Below are positions 1 to 12,166 of a stretch of 64,000 nt of DNA, one piece after another (position 1 is the first letter of the stretch; every line of letters starts with the position of its first letter). Source of the stretch: Immersiella caudata (lineage: Eukaryota; Ascomycota; Sordariomycetes; Sordariales; Lasiosphaeriaceae); contig JAULSU010000006.1 in assembly GCA_030512335.1 (NCBI GenBank), forward strand, positions 186,001-250,000, in the 5' to 3' direction. Below the pieces are notes generated by a model. It was not told where the DNA came from. It was given only the letters and a program-made list of their open reading frames with translations, and made no database searches. A program made the position numbers and the translations under genes.

Positions 1-1
1 T

Positions 2-499
2 CAGGAACAACAACGCTCCATCACTCTCGTTGATCTCAGCCCGGGGAGTCTTGCAGTTGCCAAGGGCCGCATTGACGGCGTCGTTGACGAGCTTGACACA
101 AACACAGTCAAAACCCGCGCCGTGCTCGCAGACGCGCTTCAGCCCCTCCCCAAGGACGAAATTCAACAGTTCGAATCCATCTCCATCTTCTATCTGCTAC
201 ATTGTCTTCCAGGCCCAACCAAGCGGAAAACCGCCATCTTTGAGAATCTGAAAGCCCATCTGCGCGAGGACGGGGTCCTCTTTGGGGCTACTGTGCTAGG
301 ACATGGTGTGACGCATAACCTCTTTGGGCGCGCGTTGATGTTGGTGTATAACTGGGCGGGGATCTTTGACAACAGGCCGGACGGAGAAGAGGAGTTTGTT
401 GAGGCGCTGAAAAGGAACTTTAGAAGGGTTGAGGCGAAGGTTGTGGGGAGGGTGTTGCTGTTCAGGGCTTGGGAGCCTAGAGGTGGTCAGACTCAGTGA
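2..499 (+). CDS. SAM-dependent methyltransferase, 3' part only
   Basis: The frame is open from the left edge (base 2) to a TGA at 497-499, giving about 165 C-terminal residues. It begins inside the Rossmann fold: a strand ending V-D-L-S-P is the acidic-residue region after motif I of class I methyltransferases, followed by the motif II/III stretch around LADALQPLP and a conserved middle (YLLHCLPGPTKRKTAIFENL) and a strand beginning DGVLFGATVLG. Resemblance is to methyltransferases of fungal metabolite clusters, which would methylate an O or N on a pathway intermediate; substrate unknown. It converges on the P450 and lies 3.7 kb from the PKS, so it is probably a tailoring enzyme of that cluster. 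The N-terminus and motif I lie outside the window. Confidence 0.75.
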   Translation, partial: QEQQRSITLVDLSPGSLAVAKGRIDGVVDELDTNTVKTRAVLADALQPLPKDEIQQFESISIFYLLHCLPGPTKRKTAIFENLKAHLREDGVLFGATVLGHGVTHNLFGRALMLVYNWAGIFDNRPDGEEEFVEALKRNFRRVEAKVVGRVLLFRAWEPRGGQTQ

Positions 500-1082
500 T
501 CTCAGCAGCTTCAGAATCAAAAATGCGAAGTACAATTTACGAATCTGAGATAACGTGACTATGGTTGTTCTCATGTAAATCATCGCTATCGTCACTTCGC
601 GTTCAAATTTCAGACCTGTTACCGGCGCCATCTGAACTTGAATCCTCGATAGTGTTTGCGGCTGGCTGTTACCACACAAAGACTCGGATCAAGTCCGAGA
701 AGGGGGGTCTTGAACAATTAGTGCTGACACCGAGGTATCACCCGGCTAACACTCTGCAGTGCGCCAAGACTGCCCCACACATAGAGCCGACCAGCTACCT
801 ATGTTTATTGACTTGTGGGACTTTGTTAGACTTGGAATACGAGCGTAAAAGTAAGCACCGTGGCAAGCATAGCCCGCGGCCCCACTTTTCCTCACCCTTT
901 TCCCCACACGCACCACACTCATGTCGAACTTGATCTACACCGCAGTCGGCCGAAGGATGATTGCACTGATATGGGTGCTTTGTTCTGTTCCTATCCAGTA
1001 GATAGCCTAGTCCAAGAAGAAACAGCTACCCAAGCATCATTTTTCAAAATGTCTACCCATGGAGTCATGATCATGAAGTTAT
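500..1082. other. Convergent 3' intergenic spacer
   Basis: This spacer separates the ends of the methyltransferase (+) and P450 (-) genes. Only short overlapping open frames without recognisable domains are present, so I see 3' untranslated and terminator sequence only. Confidence 0.6.
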
Positions 1083-2873
1083 CTACCTTCGATCCTTGAA
1101 CTTGGCCAAGACGCGGAGGTTGTCCTTATTCCGCACAATTGCCCGGTCTTTCCAAACCATGTCCTCATGAGTTCCCGGGACCAACGTCAGCTCGAGACGC
1201 GTAAACAAGTTGGCCAGCACCAGATGCATCTCCGTGTAGGCGAGATTCATGCCCACGCAGTCCCGCGACCCCTTGGAAAATGCCAGAAGCCAATGGTCGA
1301 GCTTCTTACCCTTTTCGCCCATCCAACGCTCCGGGCGGAACTCGGTGGGGTTCTCAAAGATTTCAGGGTCGTTGTGAATCATGATGTGGCTCATGCCCAC
1401 CACAGTTCCCGCGGGGATGTAGTTATCAATGGCGGGAACGTACAAGCCGCCCTCGGGCACGACACGAGTGAGCCGTCCGGGGACCCCGTGGGCAAAGCGG
1501 AGGGTTTCCTTGACGTATCCGGTCTAGATCGAACGTCAGTATGGCTTGACCAGAAAACTAAGAGGGGGACTCACAAAGTACGGCAGCGACTCGATGTGTT
1601 GGATGCTCAAACGCCCGAGCTCATTCTTCTTGAGCGTGCCCAGCTCTGAAAGCACCTTGGCTTGAACCTCAGGGAAGGCCAGGAAGTAATAGGTCGCGTA
1701 GGCCAGCATGGTGGCCGTGGTCTCGGTGCCAGCCATCAGCAAGCCAACGCTCTCGTCACGGATCTCGTTGACGCCCATCTTGATCGGCTTGCGATTGCGC
1801 CACAAGCCGCCGGACCTGGCATTTTCTTCGGCCTCTTCCTTCTCCGTCTGCTCGTTTCCAGTGAGGAGGCGGTCGAAAATTGTCTCCTCACCGAGTGGCT
1901 TGACACTCCCGTCCGACCGCTCTCGCCGGGCGACGGCCTCTTGAGCGAGACGCTCGCAGAACTGCAGTTGTCAGTAACTTTTTTTTTTTTTTTTTTTTTA
2001 TTTTTTAATGAAGGGGCTGCGATGTACCCACCAAAATGGCCATCTGCCATGTCTCGTTCAACCAGGTGGCCACGAAGCGCGGAAGCGCCGACACGAACTT
2101 GTGGATGAAGCCAAAATGCACCAGAATCCAAATATTATCCGTCAAAGATCGCAGCCGCTCGACGCTCTGCTTCCCAAAGTTGGGCTGGTTGATCAGGTCC
2201 ATGCTCTTGCCAAAGAGGTATGCCGAGATAACATCGGCCGTGTAGCAGTAGTACGCATCTTGAATCGGCACCGGCTTTCCCTTGTCGATGTAGTCGGCCG
2301 CACGATCCAGTAGCTGCTCGAGCTCGTTGTACATCAAATCCTCGAGCATCAAGACCCTGCGCTTGGAAAAGCACGGGTTCAACGTCTCGCGCCTCCTCCG
2401 ATGTACAGCGATGTCGAAGAGCATGCTGAGGGCGTTGGGGACGCCCAGGGTATAGGCGACGCGGTCCTTGACGAACTTTGTGTTATGCTTGAAGATCCTG
2501 AAGAAGAGGAGAATGTCAGTATCCAGGTCGGCGAAAATCAGAGAAGAAAGACTTACTCGTGGAAGACTACAGGGTCCTTGATGTGCACCTCGCCGGGGTT
2601 GATGCGAACTACGGGACCGTATTTCTCGTGCAACATGGGCAGCCTCTCAAGCATCCGTCCTCCAAGGATGGCTTCAAAGTACGTCTGGTAAAACCAGCCG
2701 ATCCGACATAGCAGCGGCCCGGGATACTTGGCCAGCGGGTGGAAGGTCAATCGATAGATGATCACGGCTGTCCAGTAAAGCAAATAAGCTGCGGCAAAGG
2801 CTGCGACGAGGTGAACTGCCCGGTCTTTGAGCGGCTCGGGTAGGCCATCGTGGAGTTTGCTGAGTGTCGACAT
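1083..2873 (-). CDS. Cytochrome P450 monooxygenase, PKS-cluster tailoring enzyme
   Basis: Four exons: complement(1083..1523, 1575..1961, 2032..2497, 2557..2873), 536 residues. All introns are GT-AG and keep frame. An N-terminal membrane segment (about residues 20-42) and the hinge HPLAKYPGP place it in the ER membrane facing the cytosol. The I-helix motif AGTETTA, the K-helix E-x-x-R (ETLRF), a PERW-type motif and the heme loop FSKGSRDCVG with its cysteine ligand are all intact, so a functional heme monooxygenase is expected, fed by cytochrome P450 reductase. It is divergent from the PKS and probably oxidises the polyketide. I chose the ATG at 2871-2873; an in-frame upstream stretch reaching 3017 lacks P450-like sequence. 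Intron 2 holds a run of 21 A on the coding strand. Confidence 0.9.
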
Positions 2874-4160
2874 GCTGTGTGAGAGAACTAGAGGCGAGGT
2901 CAGTGTCGGGTGGTGGTAGGTCAAGCTGCTGGTCTTAGACACCAGACGGGCCTGGGGGAGAGGGGAGTCTCGACCTATCTCTTCAGCGCCAAGGGTCCCT
3001 GACTGGGATGTGCTCAAGGTCGGGCGATAAATTCACGATGGGGGTAGACCTACAGAAAATGAGGGCAATCTGATTGGGCAACTCGCCAAGACTGAGGGTG
3101 AGGTTACATCAACGGTGCGGGAGCTACGCGGACAGGAGCGGCAACAAGTCGGCGTATACTGAGACGGCATTCCCCAGCCGCCTTGGCGAGCAACCCAAGG
3201 TCGGGACGGGATGAGTCGGTGAATCCGCCGAAATCCTTTGACCGAAACCGTTGCCGAAACCCACCACCCCTTTCGTCGGAGCCTAGACCGACCGGACCGT
3301 ATACACGCTACAGGCTATGGCGGCCGTACCGGTGGCGCAGTACGACAAAAGGCCTTGCCCTCGTGTTAGAATCCGGCCCCCAACGGCCGTTGAAACAAGG
3401 TCGATCCTCAGCGCTGTGGGGGCACAGACACATCGGCAGATACTGGGATGCGCTCATTCGCCCATTCGCCACTGCTACGTGCTCTACCCAAGCGCTGGAG
3501 GAAGATGCAGCTCCTTCCTTCTTCCGCTCCGGCTCGGGAAATCTTGCTCCACCAAGACCGAATCTCGACAAGGGATTTGGCCGTGTACGGGGCCCGCCAA
3601 GGGCACCTCGGTCAAGACTGGACTCAAGGGGAATTCCTTTTACCAACGGAAGTGGGCACCAACGAAAGTGGGCACCAACGAAAGCGGGACCGCGGGAGGT
3701 CAGAGGCCAGAAGGAACACCAGCAAACGACCTTCGTTTGTTGCCGATCAATTGTATCAATGCGAATCCGCACCCCCATAGGACCATAACCGGTATACAGT
3801 AGAGGTTGGGGGGGTGATATTGGCTGTCTGAGCAACAAAACCAGGATCGCTGGTATGAGGAAGAAGCACTGCAAAGCTGCGCAGAAGTGTTGGCTAGGAT
3901 GGCGAGAGGTGATGCCTCAGGCCAGCCCCACAAAGGGCCCCACTGGCAACAGCTCTGGTACCTCCGCAAGTGTCTGCCCCAGCCTGAGGTAGGGAAGGTA
4001 CGAGGCACAAGTATTAATATCTGCAACCCGAACTTCCCTGAGCAGAGCAGAGCATTCTGGCTTTTGCTCTGATCAGGAAGACCACATTGCAAACGGCTGG
4101 CCATCTGACCCTACCACTTCAAGTTACCGACACTCAACTCAGAATTCCTGATCATTCAAC
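2874..4160. promoter_or_regulatory. Divergent promoter region between P450 and PKS
   Basis: This 1.3 kb gap separates the two divergent starts. It is rich in CGG/CCG half-sites such as those bound by Zn2Cys6 regulators, for example CGG-N5-CCG at 3217-3227, and contains a 16 bp tandem repeat at 3651-3682. Two open frames of about 190-200 residues on opposite strands overlap each other and show no domain, so I regard them as chance. The binding role is inferred from motif shape only. Confidence 0.5.
3651..3682 (+). repeat. 16 bp tandem repeat in PKS/P450 promoter
   Basis: The unit AGTGGGCACCAACGAA occurs twice head to tail (3651-3666, 3667-3682). A partial degenerate copy follows and a CCAACGGA fragment precedes it. 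This could be a duplicated regulator site or simple slippage. Confidence 0.7.
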
Positions 4161-7100
4161 ATGGCCAAGCCTTCCGCTCCAGAGCCCGTGGCCATTGTCG
4201 GCATGGGTAGGTTTATTCCTGCAACTTGACTTTTTTTTTTGTGCCAAAGGCCTGGTTGCCAACTGACAATGACTTCCAGCATGCCGCCTACCGGGTGGCG
4301 TCAACAACCCCGAGGAGTTCTGGGAATTCCTCGTTGACGGCCAGACCGGCTACTCTGACTTCCCCGCCGACCGCCTCAACATCGATTCGTGGTATCACCC
4401 AGAGGCCGTCCGGCCAGGGAGCGTCGTCACCCGCGGCGGCTTCTTCCTCAAGCACGACATGAACGAGTTCGACAACGAGTTCTTCAACATCTCAGCCGCC
4501 GAGGCAGCGCTGATGGATCCCGCCCAGAAGCAACTCATGGAGGTCGTCTACGAATCTGCCGAGGCCGCTGGCATGACCGCCCAGGAGCTGCGGGGGTCCA
4601 AGACGGGCGTCTACATAGGCAACTTTGGCCTCGATCAAGCACTCATGGCCCTCAAGGACTCCGAGTTCATGAGCCCCTACACATCTACCGGTATCTCGGG
4701 AACCATTCTCAGCAATCGCATCAACTATGCGCTGGACCTCAAGGGACCCAGCTTCACCGTCGACACAGCCTGCTCATCCTCCATCTACGCGCTGCATTTG
4801 GCCGTTCTTGGCCTGCAGAACGGAGACTGCGATGGCGCCTTTGTTGGCGCCGCGAACGCCATCCGCAGCATCGAAGCTCAGCTGTTCTCGACCAAACTCG
4901 GCGCCCTGTCCAAGACATCACGGTGCCACACGTTCGACGAGAGCGCTGATGGATATGCCAGAGCCGATGGCATTGGTGCCATCTACATCATGCGCCTGTC
5001 GGACGCGCTTCGCTCAGGCCGCCCCATCCGCGCCGTCATCCGGGGCACAGCCATCGGTGCCAACGGCCGTGGCGAGGGTCTCACCAAGCCAGACAGCGCT
5101 GGGCAGGCCCGGACCATCCGTCACGCCTACCGAAATGCAGGCATCACAGACCTCACGCAGACCGGGTACTTTGAGTGCCACGGCACAGGCACCCCGGTGG
5201 GCGATCCGATCGAGACGCACTCGGTCAGCAGCGTCTTCGCCGAGCACCGCGCCCAGGATGACCCGTTACTGATCGGCTCAGTCAAGTCCAACCTCGGCCA
5301 CTCTGAAGCCACTGCAGGCATCACGGCGCTGATCAAGACGGTGCTGGCCATCGAGAACAAGCTCATCCCGCCAACCATCGGCATTACCAAGCTCAACCCA
5401 GCCATCAAGTTCGATGACTGGAAGATCAGGGTGGTTCAACAAGCAACATCCTGGCCCAGCAGCATCCCCATCCGCCGCGCATCGGTCAATTCGTTTGGCT
5501 ACGGCGGTGCCAACGCCCATGTCATTGTCGAGGGGCTCGATTCCGTCCTGCAGGAATACACCAAGGAGCACCCTGACACGGCAGCCTTATTCAATACGGT
5601 CATGCGCCGTCACTATGGCAGCAACGATGCGCTGTCCTCCAGCGATGAGGATCAGGACGACAAGGCATCCAGCAACAGCACACCCCCCTCCTCTGTGTCT
5701 AAGACCTCCCAAGACTTTAAGGGCCAGAAGACGCTGCTTCTCTGCTCGGCCAAAAAGAAGGAGTCCCTCCAAAAGGTCATCGAAGCCACAAAAGCCCGTC
5801 TCGAGTCGTCTCCGACCGCTGCTGAAGACATTGCATACACGCTCTCGAGGCGGTCACGATTCGCGCACTCGGCCTACGCCATCATTCCCAAGAACTCGGA
5901 AGCGGAGCCAGAGCCGGTGGCCTTTGTGTCGGACCAAGTGCCCAAGAACGCCAAGCTCGGCTTCATCTTCACCGGTCAGGGTGCGCAGTGGCCGCAGATG
6001 GGCATGGAGCTCCTCCAGTTCCCCGCGTTCCGCAACTCGATCCGCGAGATCGACACGGCCATGTCGCTGCTGCCAGACGGGCCGGAGTGGAGCGTCGAGG
6101 AGATGATGTGTGCCAGCATCAGCGCCAGCGAGATGGACGAGCCAAGCGTCGCGCAGCTCATGTCGATCGCCGTCGAGGTTGCCCTTGTCGACCTTTTGGC
6201 TGACTGGAACGTCCACCCGACCATGACGGGAGGCCACTCAGCTGGTGAGATTGCCGCGGCTTACACGGCCGGCTACCTTACACGTGCCGAGGCCGCCGCC
6301 GTCGCCTACTACCGCGGAAAGGCCGTGTCAGCAGCCAAGCTCAAGCCGGGCGCCATGTTGGCTGTCGGTCTCGGCGAGGAAGAATCCCGGAAGCTGATCC
6401 CCGAGGGTGCCGACGTCGTGGTGGCTGCCATCAACTCGCCCAGGAGCGTGACCCTCAGCGGCGACCAGGCAGCCATCAACCAAATCAAGGCGCACTGTGA
6501 TGCGCAGAACATCTTCAACCGCGTCGTCGCCACCAAGGGCATTGCGTACCACTCGGCATACATGGAGCCCGCCGCAGCAGCCTACGACATTCCGCTGCGC
6601 AAGATGGCCCGCGACCCCTCAGGGGATCGAGCCAAGTTGCCCTTCTTTTCCACCGTCAAGGGTGCGCGCTGGACCGAAGACGAGCTTCCCATGTCGTATT
6701 GGCGCCAAAACATGGAGCGTCCCGTCTCCTTCCTTCCCGCCGTATCGGCCATGTTCGAGGCTGGACTGACGCATGTCGTCGAGATCGGCCCGCACTCGGC
6801 GCTGCGGTCACCTATTCTCGACATCGTCAAAGCGGTGTCGACGGCGAGCGGAACCTTCAAGTACCTCGCGGCCATGAAGCGCAAGGAAGACGCGGTGAAC
6901 GTCATCCTGACCACGTGCGGCGAGCTGGCCCTTCACGGCATCGATGTCGACGTGGCGCGCGTCAACGGCGGCGCGGGCAAGCTGCTGCACGACTTCCCTC
7001 TTTACCCCTGGGACCATCGCAACCTGAGCAAGGAAGCCCGCGCAGATGTGGAGTGGCGCCAGCGCAAGTTCCCTCGCCACGATCTGCTCGGGTCGGTCAC

Positions 7101-10100
7101 GCCTGGATCGGCGCTCAGCACGCACATCTGGCGCAATGTGCTGTCCATGAACCACGTGCCGTGGCTGGCAGACCACAAGGTCGGCGACCACTACATCTTC
7201 CCCGCGGCTGGATTCATCTCGATGGCCATCGAGGCAATGCGCCAGGTTCGCGAGTCAGACCCCGAGCAGAGCTCTGAGGGCGAGGTCGTGTTCGTCCTGG
7301 AGGATATCCACATTGGTGCCGCCATGATGGTTGACGACGACGTCGAAGTCTTCCTGACGATGCGCAAGCAGGTGCTCAGCAACAACGCCACCTCTGCATC
7401 CTTCTGGGAGTTCAACATCTCCTCGGTCAAGGACGGCATCTCCACCGAGCACGCCAAGGGCCGCGTCAGCAGCGCCGTCAAGGTTCCCCACCACAGCGCC
7501 AGGGTGCTCCCCGAAGCCAGCATGGCACTGGCGCACCCGATCCCGGAAAGCCTCTGGTACGAGACCCTAACAGCCAGCAAGGGTCTCATCTTTGGTCCCA
7601 GCTTCCGCCGCTTGTCCGATATCGTTCTTGAGGCAACACAGCACCGCGCCCAGGCCTCTCTTGCTGGTGATGTGTCTTCGGCCAAGACAGGACTGGAGGG
7701 CGAGTCCAGCTACACCATCCACCCCACCGTGCTGGACAACTGCCTCCAACTGTCGGTGCTGGCCGCTGGCGACGCACCCTCGGGGCAGGCCTACGTGCCC
7801 GTCTCGGTGGAGCGTCTCACCGTCATGCAGGACGAAGCCGTCTTCGACATGGCGACGCTCCACTCCAGCGGCAAACACGTCGGCTTCAAGGGGCTGCACG
7901 GTGCTTCTCAGGTCGACAACACCACCACGGGCCGTGCCATCCTCACTCTCGACGGGCTTCGCTTCGTGGGCATCCCCGCCGGCGGGGAGCTTGGCAGAAG
8001 CGAGTCCAAGCGCGAGCCCTTCTGGCGCATGTCATGGGAGGATGACTACGATGCCATCACAAAGGAGTCGGAAGAGCTCTACTTCCCGAGTGAAAAGTAC
8101 TGGCCAAAGCAGTACGACTACCCGCGCGAGAGGCGTGTCTACCTCATCTGCATGGGCATGGTGCAGTTCTCGCGCCGGTACCCCGAGCTCATGACGCGTG
8201 AGCCAACCAACGTCGAGAACAAGCACTTTATCGAGTGGGCTCACTGGCTGCTCCCCATCATCGAAAAGCAGTATCCCGACATGTGGAAGATGACGATGGA
8301 GGAGCGGGACGCCATCATCGAGGCCGAGAGGCCCATTTGCCCCGAGGGCTTGAAGCTGACCTGGGCCCTGTACGACAACCTGCACCGCATCATCGACGGC
8401 CAAGTCCAAGTGCTGGAGATTGCGACCAAGGACGGCATGCTCGGCCACTTTTACGAGACACAGCTGATCTACGACAAGTTTGAGCGTGCCGTCGAGATCC
8501 TGGGCTACAAGAACCCAACCATGAAGATCCTGGAGATCGGCGCCGGCACTGGGTCCGCCACCGGCTTCGTCCTGAACGCCCTGACCAAGGGGGGCACCAA
8601 GCGCTACGCCAGCTACACCTACACCGACGTGTCAACGTCGTTCTTTATCCAGGCTGCCGACAAGTTTTCGCAGTACGACGACATCGACTACCGGCTGTAC
8701 GACATGGAGAAGTCGCCCGAGGAGCAGGACATCGAGCCCGAGTCGTTCGACCTCGTCATCGCCTCGTGCGTGGTCCACGTCACGCCCAACGCGGTCAACG
8801 CGCTCAAGAACATCCGAAAGATGCTCAAGCCGGGAGGCAAGATCCTCCTCTCGGAAATCACAGCCGAGCACCACGACCAGACCTTCACCCTGGGTCTCTT
8901 CCCCGGCTTCTACAAGGGGTACGACGAAGGCCGCACGCGCCATCCCTTCCTGACGCCCGAGCAATGGGCCGACGCCTTTGTCAAGTCGGGCTTCTCGGAG
9001 CCGGAGCTGTCGGTCAACGACATCCCGGAGGATTGGTTCGGCTTCACCGTGCTCAGCGCCGCCGCTGTGGATGACTCGGAAACGGCCCAGGCCGATGCGC
9101 GGGAAAAGACCATCACCCTCGTGCATCTGAACGAGCCCAAACCCATCGCCTTCAAGATCGAACAGGCCGCGAAGGAGCAAGGTCTGTCCGTGATCCACCG
9201 TCCTTTGGTCCAGCGAGACAGTGCTGGCGTCCCCGTCAACATCCCCTCATGGGATGGTACGTCGCGGGTCATTGTCATCGCCGAGCTGGAGAGGCTGATC
9301 TGGTCGACCATTGAGGAGCCCGAGTACCTCGAGTTCCAGAAGATGGCGCGCGAGGCAAGCAGCATCCTGTGGGTGACGCAGGGCGGGCTGATGGCCGGTC
9401 AGTACCCCGAAGCAGCCATCGTCAACGGCTTCTTCCAGTGCCTCGATCTGAAGCCGGATCTGACGGCGCGATCGATGGACTTTGAGCTCTCCACACCGCA
9501 TGGTAGCGACATGGCCCGCGAGATTATCCGGCGCGAGGGCATCATGCACAAGTCCAAGGACATGCAGTTCCGCCAGCACGAGGGCCGCTGGCTCATCCCA
9601 CGGCTGCTGCCCGACCAGCGACTTGTCGACGACTTTGCGCGCGCCCAGGGTGACGACATCTCGACGCTCGAGAAGCCCCTGAGAGAGCTTGGTCCGCTGC
9701 AGGTCAGCACCACGGACGCCGGACGCCTCAGCGCGCTCGTCTTCAAGCCCGACGAGACAAAGCGTGGATCACTGGCTCCCGGCCATGTCGAAGTTCAGGT
9801 CAAGGCGTACGGCATGAACTACGTTGAGCTATCGGCGTTGGCGGGTGGCTACGACACCGAGAGCCTGAGCTCCGAGTTCTCGGGTGTTGTATCGCGTGTG
9901 GCACCCGACGTCCAGGATCTCCAAGTGGGCGACCGTGTCTTCGCCATGTGGCCTGGCAAGTTCGGCAACGTCGAGCGTCTCCCGCACTATGCGTGCCAAA
10001 AGGCCAAGCCCAGCGGACAAGACAGTTTCGAGGAGCTGGCGACGCTGCCGTCGGCGTACTGCACCGCGTGGTACGCCCTCGTCAACGTGGCACGTGTGCA

Positions 10101-11823
10101 GCCGGGAGAGACGGTCTTCATCCAGAGCGCTACGGGCGGCTTCGGACTGGCGGCGATCGCCGTGGCCCGCATGCACGGCGCTGAGGTCTTTGTGACGGCG
10201 GGCAGCGAGGCTAAGCGGGCCATGCTGCACGAGCAGCTGGGCATCCCACGCGATCACATCTTCCCGTCGCGCGACCTGTCCGTCTACGCAGACCTCAAGG
10301 CGGCTACGGCGGCCCACGGTGGCTTCGATGTCATCCTCAACACCTCGCAGGGCGACTACCTTCACCAGGTAACATGGCCTCTGGTGGCACCGTTTGGACG
10401 CTTTGTCGAGCTGAAGAAGGCCGACATCGTTGACAACGGGTCGCTCCCCCTGAAGAAGTTCGCCGACGGCGTCACCTTTACGGCTGTCGACCTCAACTAC
10501 GTCTCCGAGACCCGACACAAGGTCCTCACTGACATCCTCGCCATCGTCGGGGACAAGTACCGCTCGGGCCAGATCACGTCTCTCCCCTGGAAGTCGTTCC
10601 CGGTGTCCAACATTGGTGGCGCATACGGCGAGTTCTCGCGCTTTGAGCACACGGGCAAGCTTGTGCTTACGTACGGGGATGATGACGTTGTATCTTACCT
10701 GCCGGTGCCGTCGAAGCCGCGCTTCGATCCAGGGGCCGCATACTTGGTGGTGGGCGGGCTGAGCGGCATCGGTGCCTTCCTGAGCAAGTGGATGGTGCAG
10801 CAGGGAGCCAAGACGCTGGTGTTCCTCAGTCGCTCTGCGCTGTCAGGCGAGACGGCCGAGAACGCCACCCAGCTGCGAAGCATGGGCGCCGCGGTGTTGC
10901 ACGTCCAGGGCTCCGTGTCTGACGAAGGCGACGTGCGGCGGGCGCTGACCGTCTCGGGGCTCCCCGTGCGCGGCATCGTCAACTCGGCGCTTGTGCTGCG
11001 CAACATGGAGTTTGACAAGCTCACCTGCGCCGAAGCGCACGAGACCTTCGCGCCCAAGATCGGGGGCAACTACAACCTGCACCGCGTGAGCCGCGAGCTG
11101 GGCTACGGACTCGACTTCTTCGTGCTGCTGGCCTCATTGACGTCCATCTGCCGCGCCGCCACGCAGGCCTCCTACTCGGCCGCCAACTGCTTCATGGACG
11201 AGTTCTGTCGCTTCCGCCATCGCCAGGGCCTTCCCTGCACAACAGTCAGCCTCGGCGTCATCGGCGACGTCGGTTTCATGGGCCGCAACCAGGGCAACAT
11301 GCAGCATCTCATCCGCAACGGCCACTACGTCACCATCGGCCGAGAACTGATGGACCTCTTTGAGACAGCCCTCTTCCGTCGCGATGACAGCGGCGCCTGG
11401 AAGACAGACGAGGTCGTCGCTCTCGGCACCGAGCCGACAAAGCTCCGCGAGCTAATCGACAAGGGTTCCGTCCCCGTGCCGCTGTGGGAGCGTGACCTCC
11501 GCTGGAGCATCATCGGCACCCACGCCTCGCGAAGCCATCGTGGCTCTGGTGGCAGCGGGGCGGCCGGAGCCGGAGGCAGGCTGCAGGGCGGCGACATCAA
11601 GGATATTGTCGCTGACCGGCTGAGCCGGCTGTTGTGGATCCCCGTTGAGAAGCTCAATCTTGAGGCGAGCTTGAACTCGATGGGCATTGATAGCATGATT
11701 GCGAGCGAGTTCCGACATTGGATGTATCAGACGTTCAAGACAAATGTGAGTATGATGGAGTTGTTGGCGCAGGATATGACGGTTGGGAAGTTGGCTGGGC
11801 TGTTGCAGCAGAAGGCGGCGTAA
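4161..11823 (+). CDS. Highly reducing type I polyketide synthase (KS-AT-DH-MT-ER-KR-ACP)
   Basis: Exons 4161..4206 and 4280..11823 give 2,529 residues; the intron restores the KS start GMACRLPGG. An iterative cytosolic synthase that extends an acyl chain with malonyl-CoA. Domains: KS ~8-435 (Cys180 in DTACSSS), AT ~575-890 (Ser669 in GGHSAG), DH ~949-1265 (His981, Asp1168), C-methyltransferase ~1400-1610 (EIGAGTG at 1434), ER ~1815-2145 (nucleotide loop SATGGFG near 1965), KR ~2168-2350 (Ser2301, Tyr2314, Asn2318), ACP ~2450-2525 (Ser2487 in GIDSM). All catalytic residues are present, so a reduced, alpha-methylated polyketide is expected. There is no thioesterase, reductase or condensation domain, so release needs a separate enzyme, perhaps beyond the left edge. 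The KS-AT linker (~390-430) is Ser/Asp-rich and low-complexity. Product not identified. Confidence 0.97.
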
Positions 11824-12166
11824 GGGGGTCGGATTGTGTGGGTTGTGACTGGGGGCTCACGGTCGGGTGAGGGGTGTTTGGGTGAGGTTGTGGGACTGTT
11901 GTGACTTGCTTCTTCTTTTCTCTAATTAGTGTTGTTGGATACCTTTCCTGGATACTGATGATTTCTGCGTCGGATTGGGATGTTCGAGGTGGTGTACTTG
12001 GTGTATTTTCTAAGCGGGATTCGGAGTTGGACTTGGATAAGTAAGGACGGTTTACCAAAGTCTATTGAGATATCGTGTACGAACGCGAGGAGGGAGTCTT
12101 TTTGGGTCTTTTCTTCATAGAGCGGCCTCTTGAAGCCGTGGCATGAATTGATTGTTATCCTGATCC
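11824..12166. other. Convergent 3' spacer between PKS and NLR
   Basis: The spacer holds the two facing 3' ends and is GT-rich after the PKS stop. No gene is visible. Confidence 0.6.

Noticed and set aside
3183..3874. Overlapping frames of 201 (+), 161 (+) and 188 (-) residues in the P450/PKS gap
   Set aside because: They overlap on both strands in GC-rich promoter sequence, show no domains and no splice chain; typical shadow frames.
7592..8194. Long alternative frames inside the PKS, on both strands, up to 273 residues
   Set aside because: Shadows of the GC-rich PKS coding sequence.
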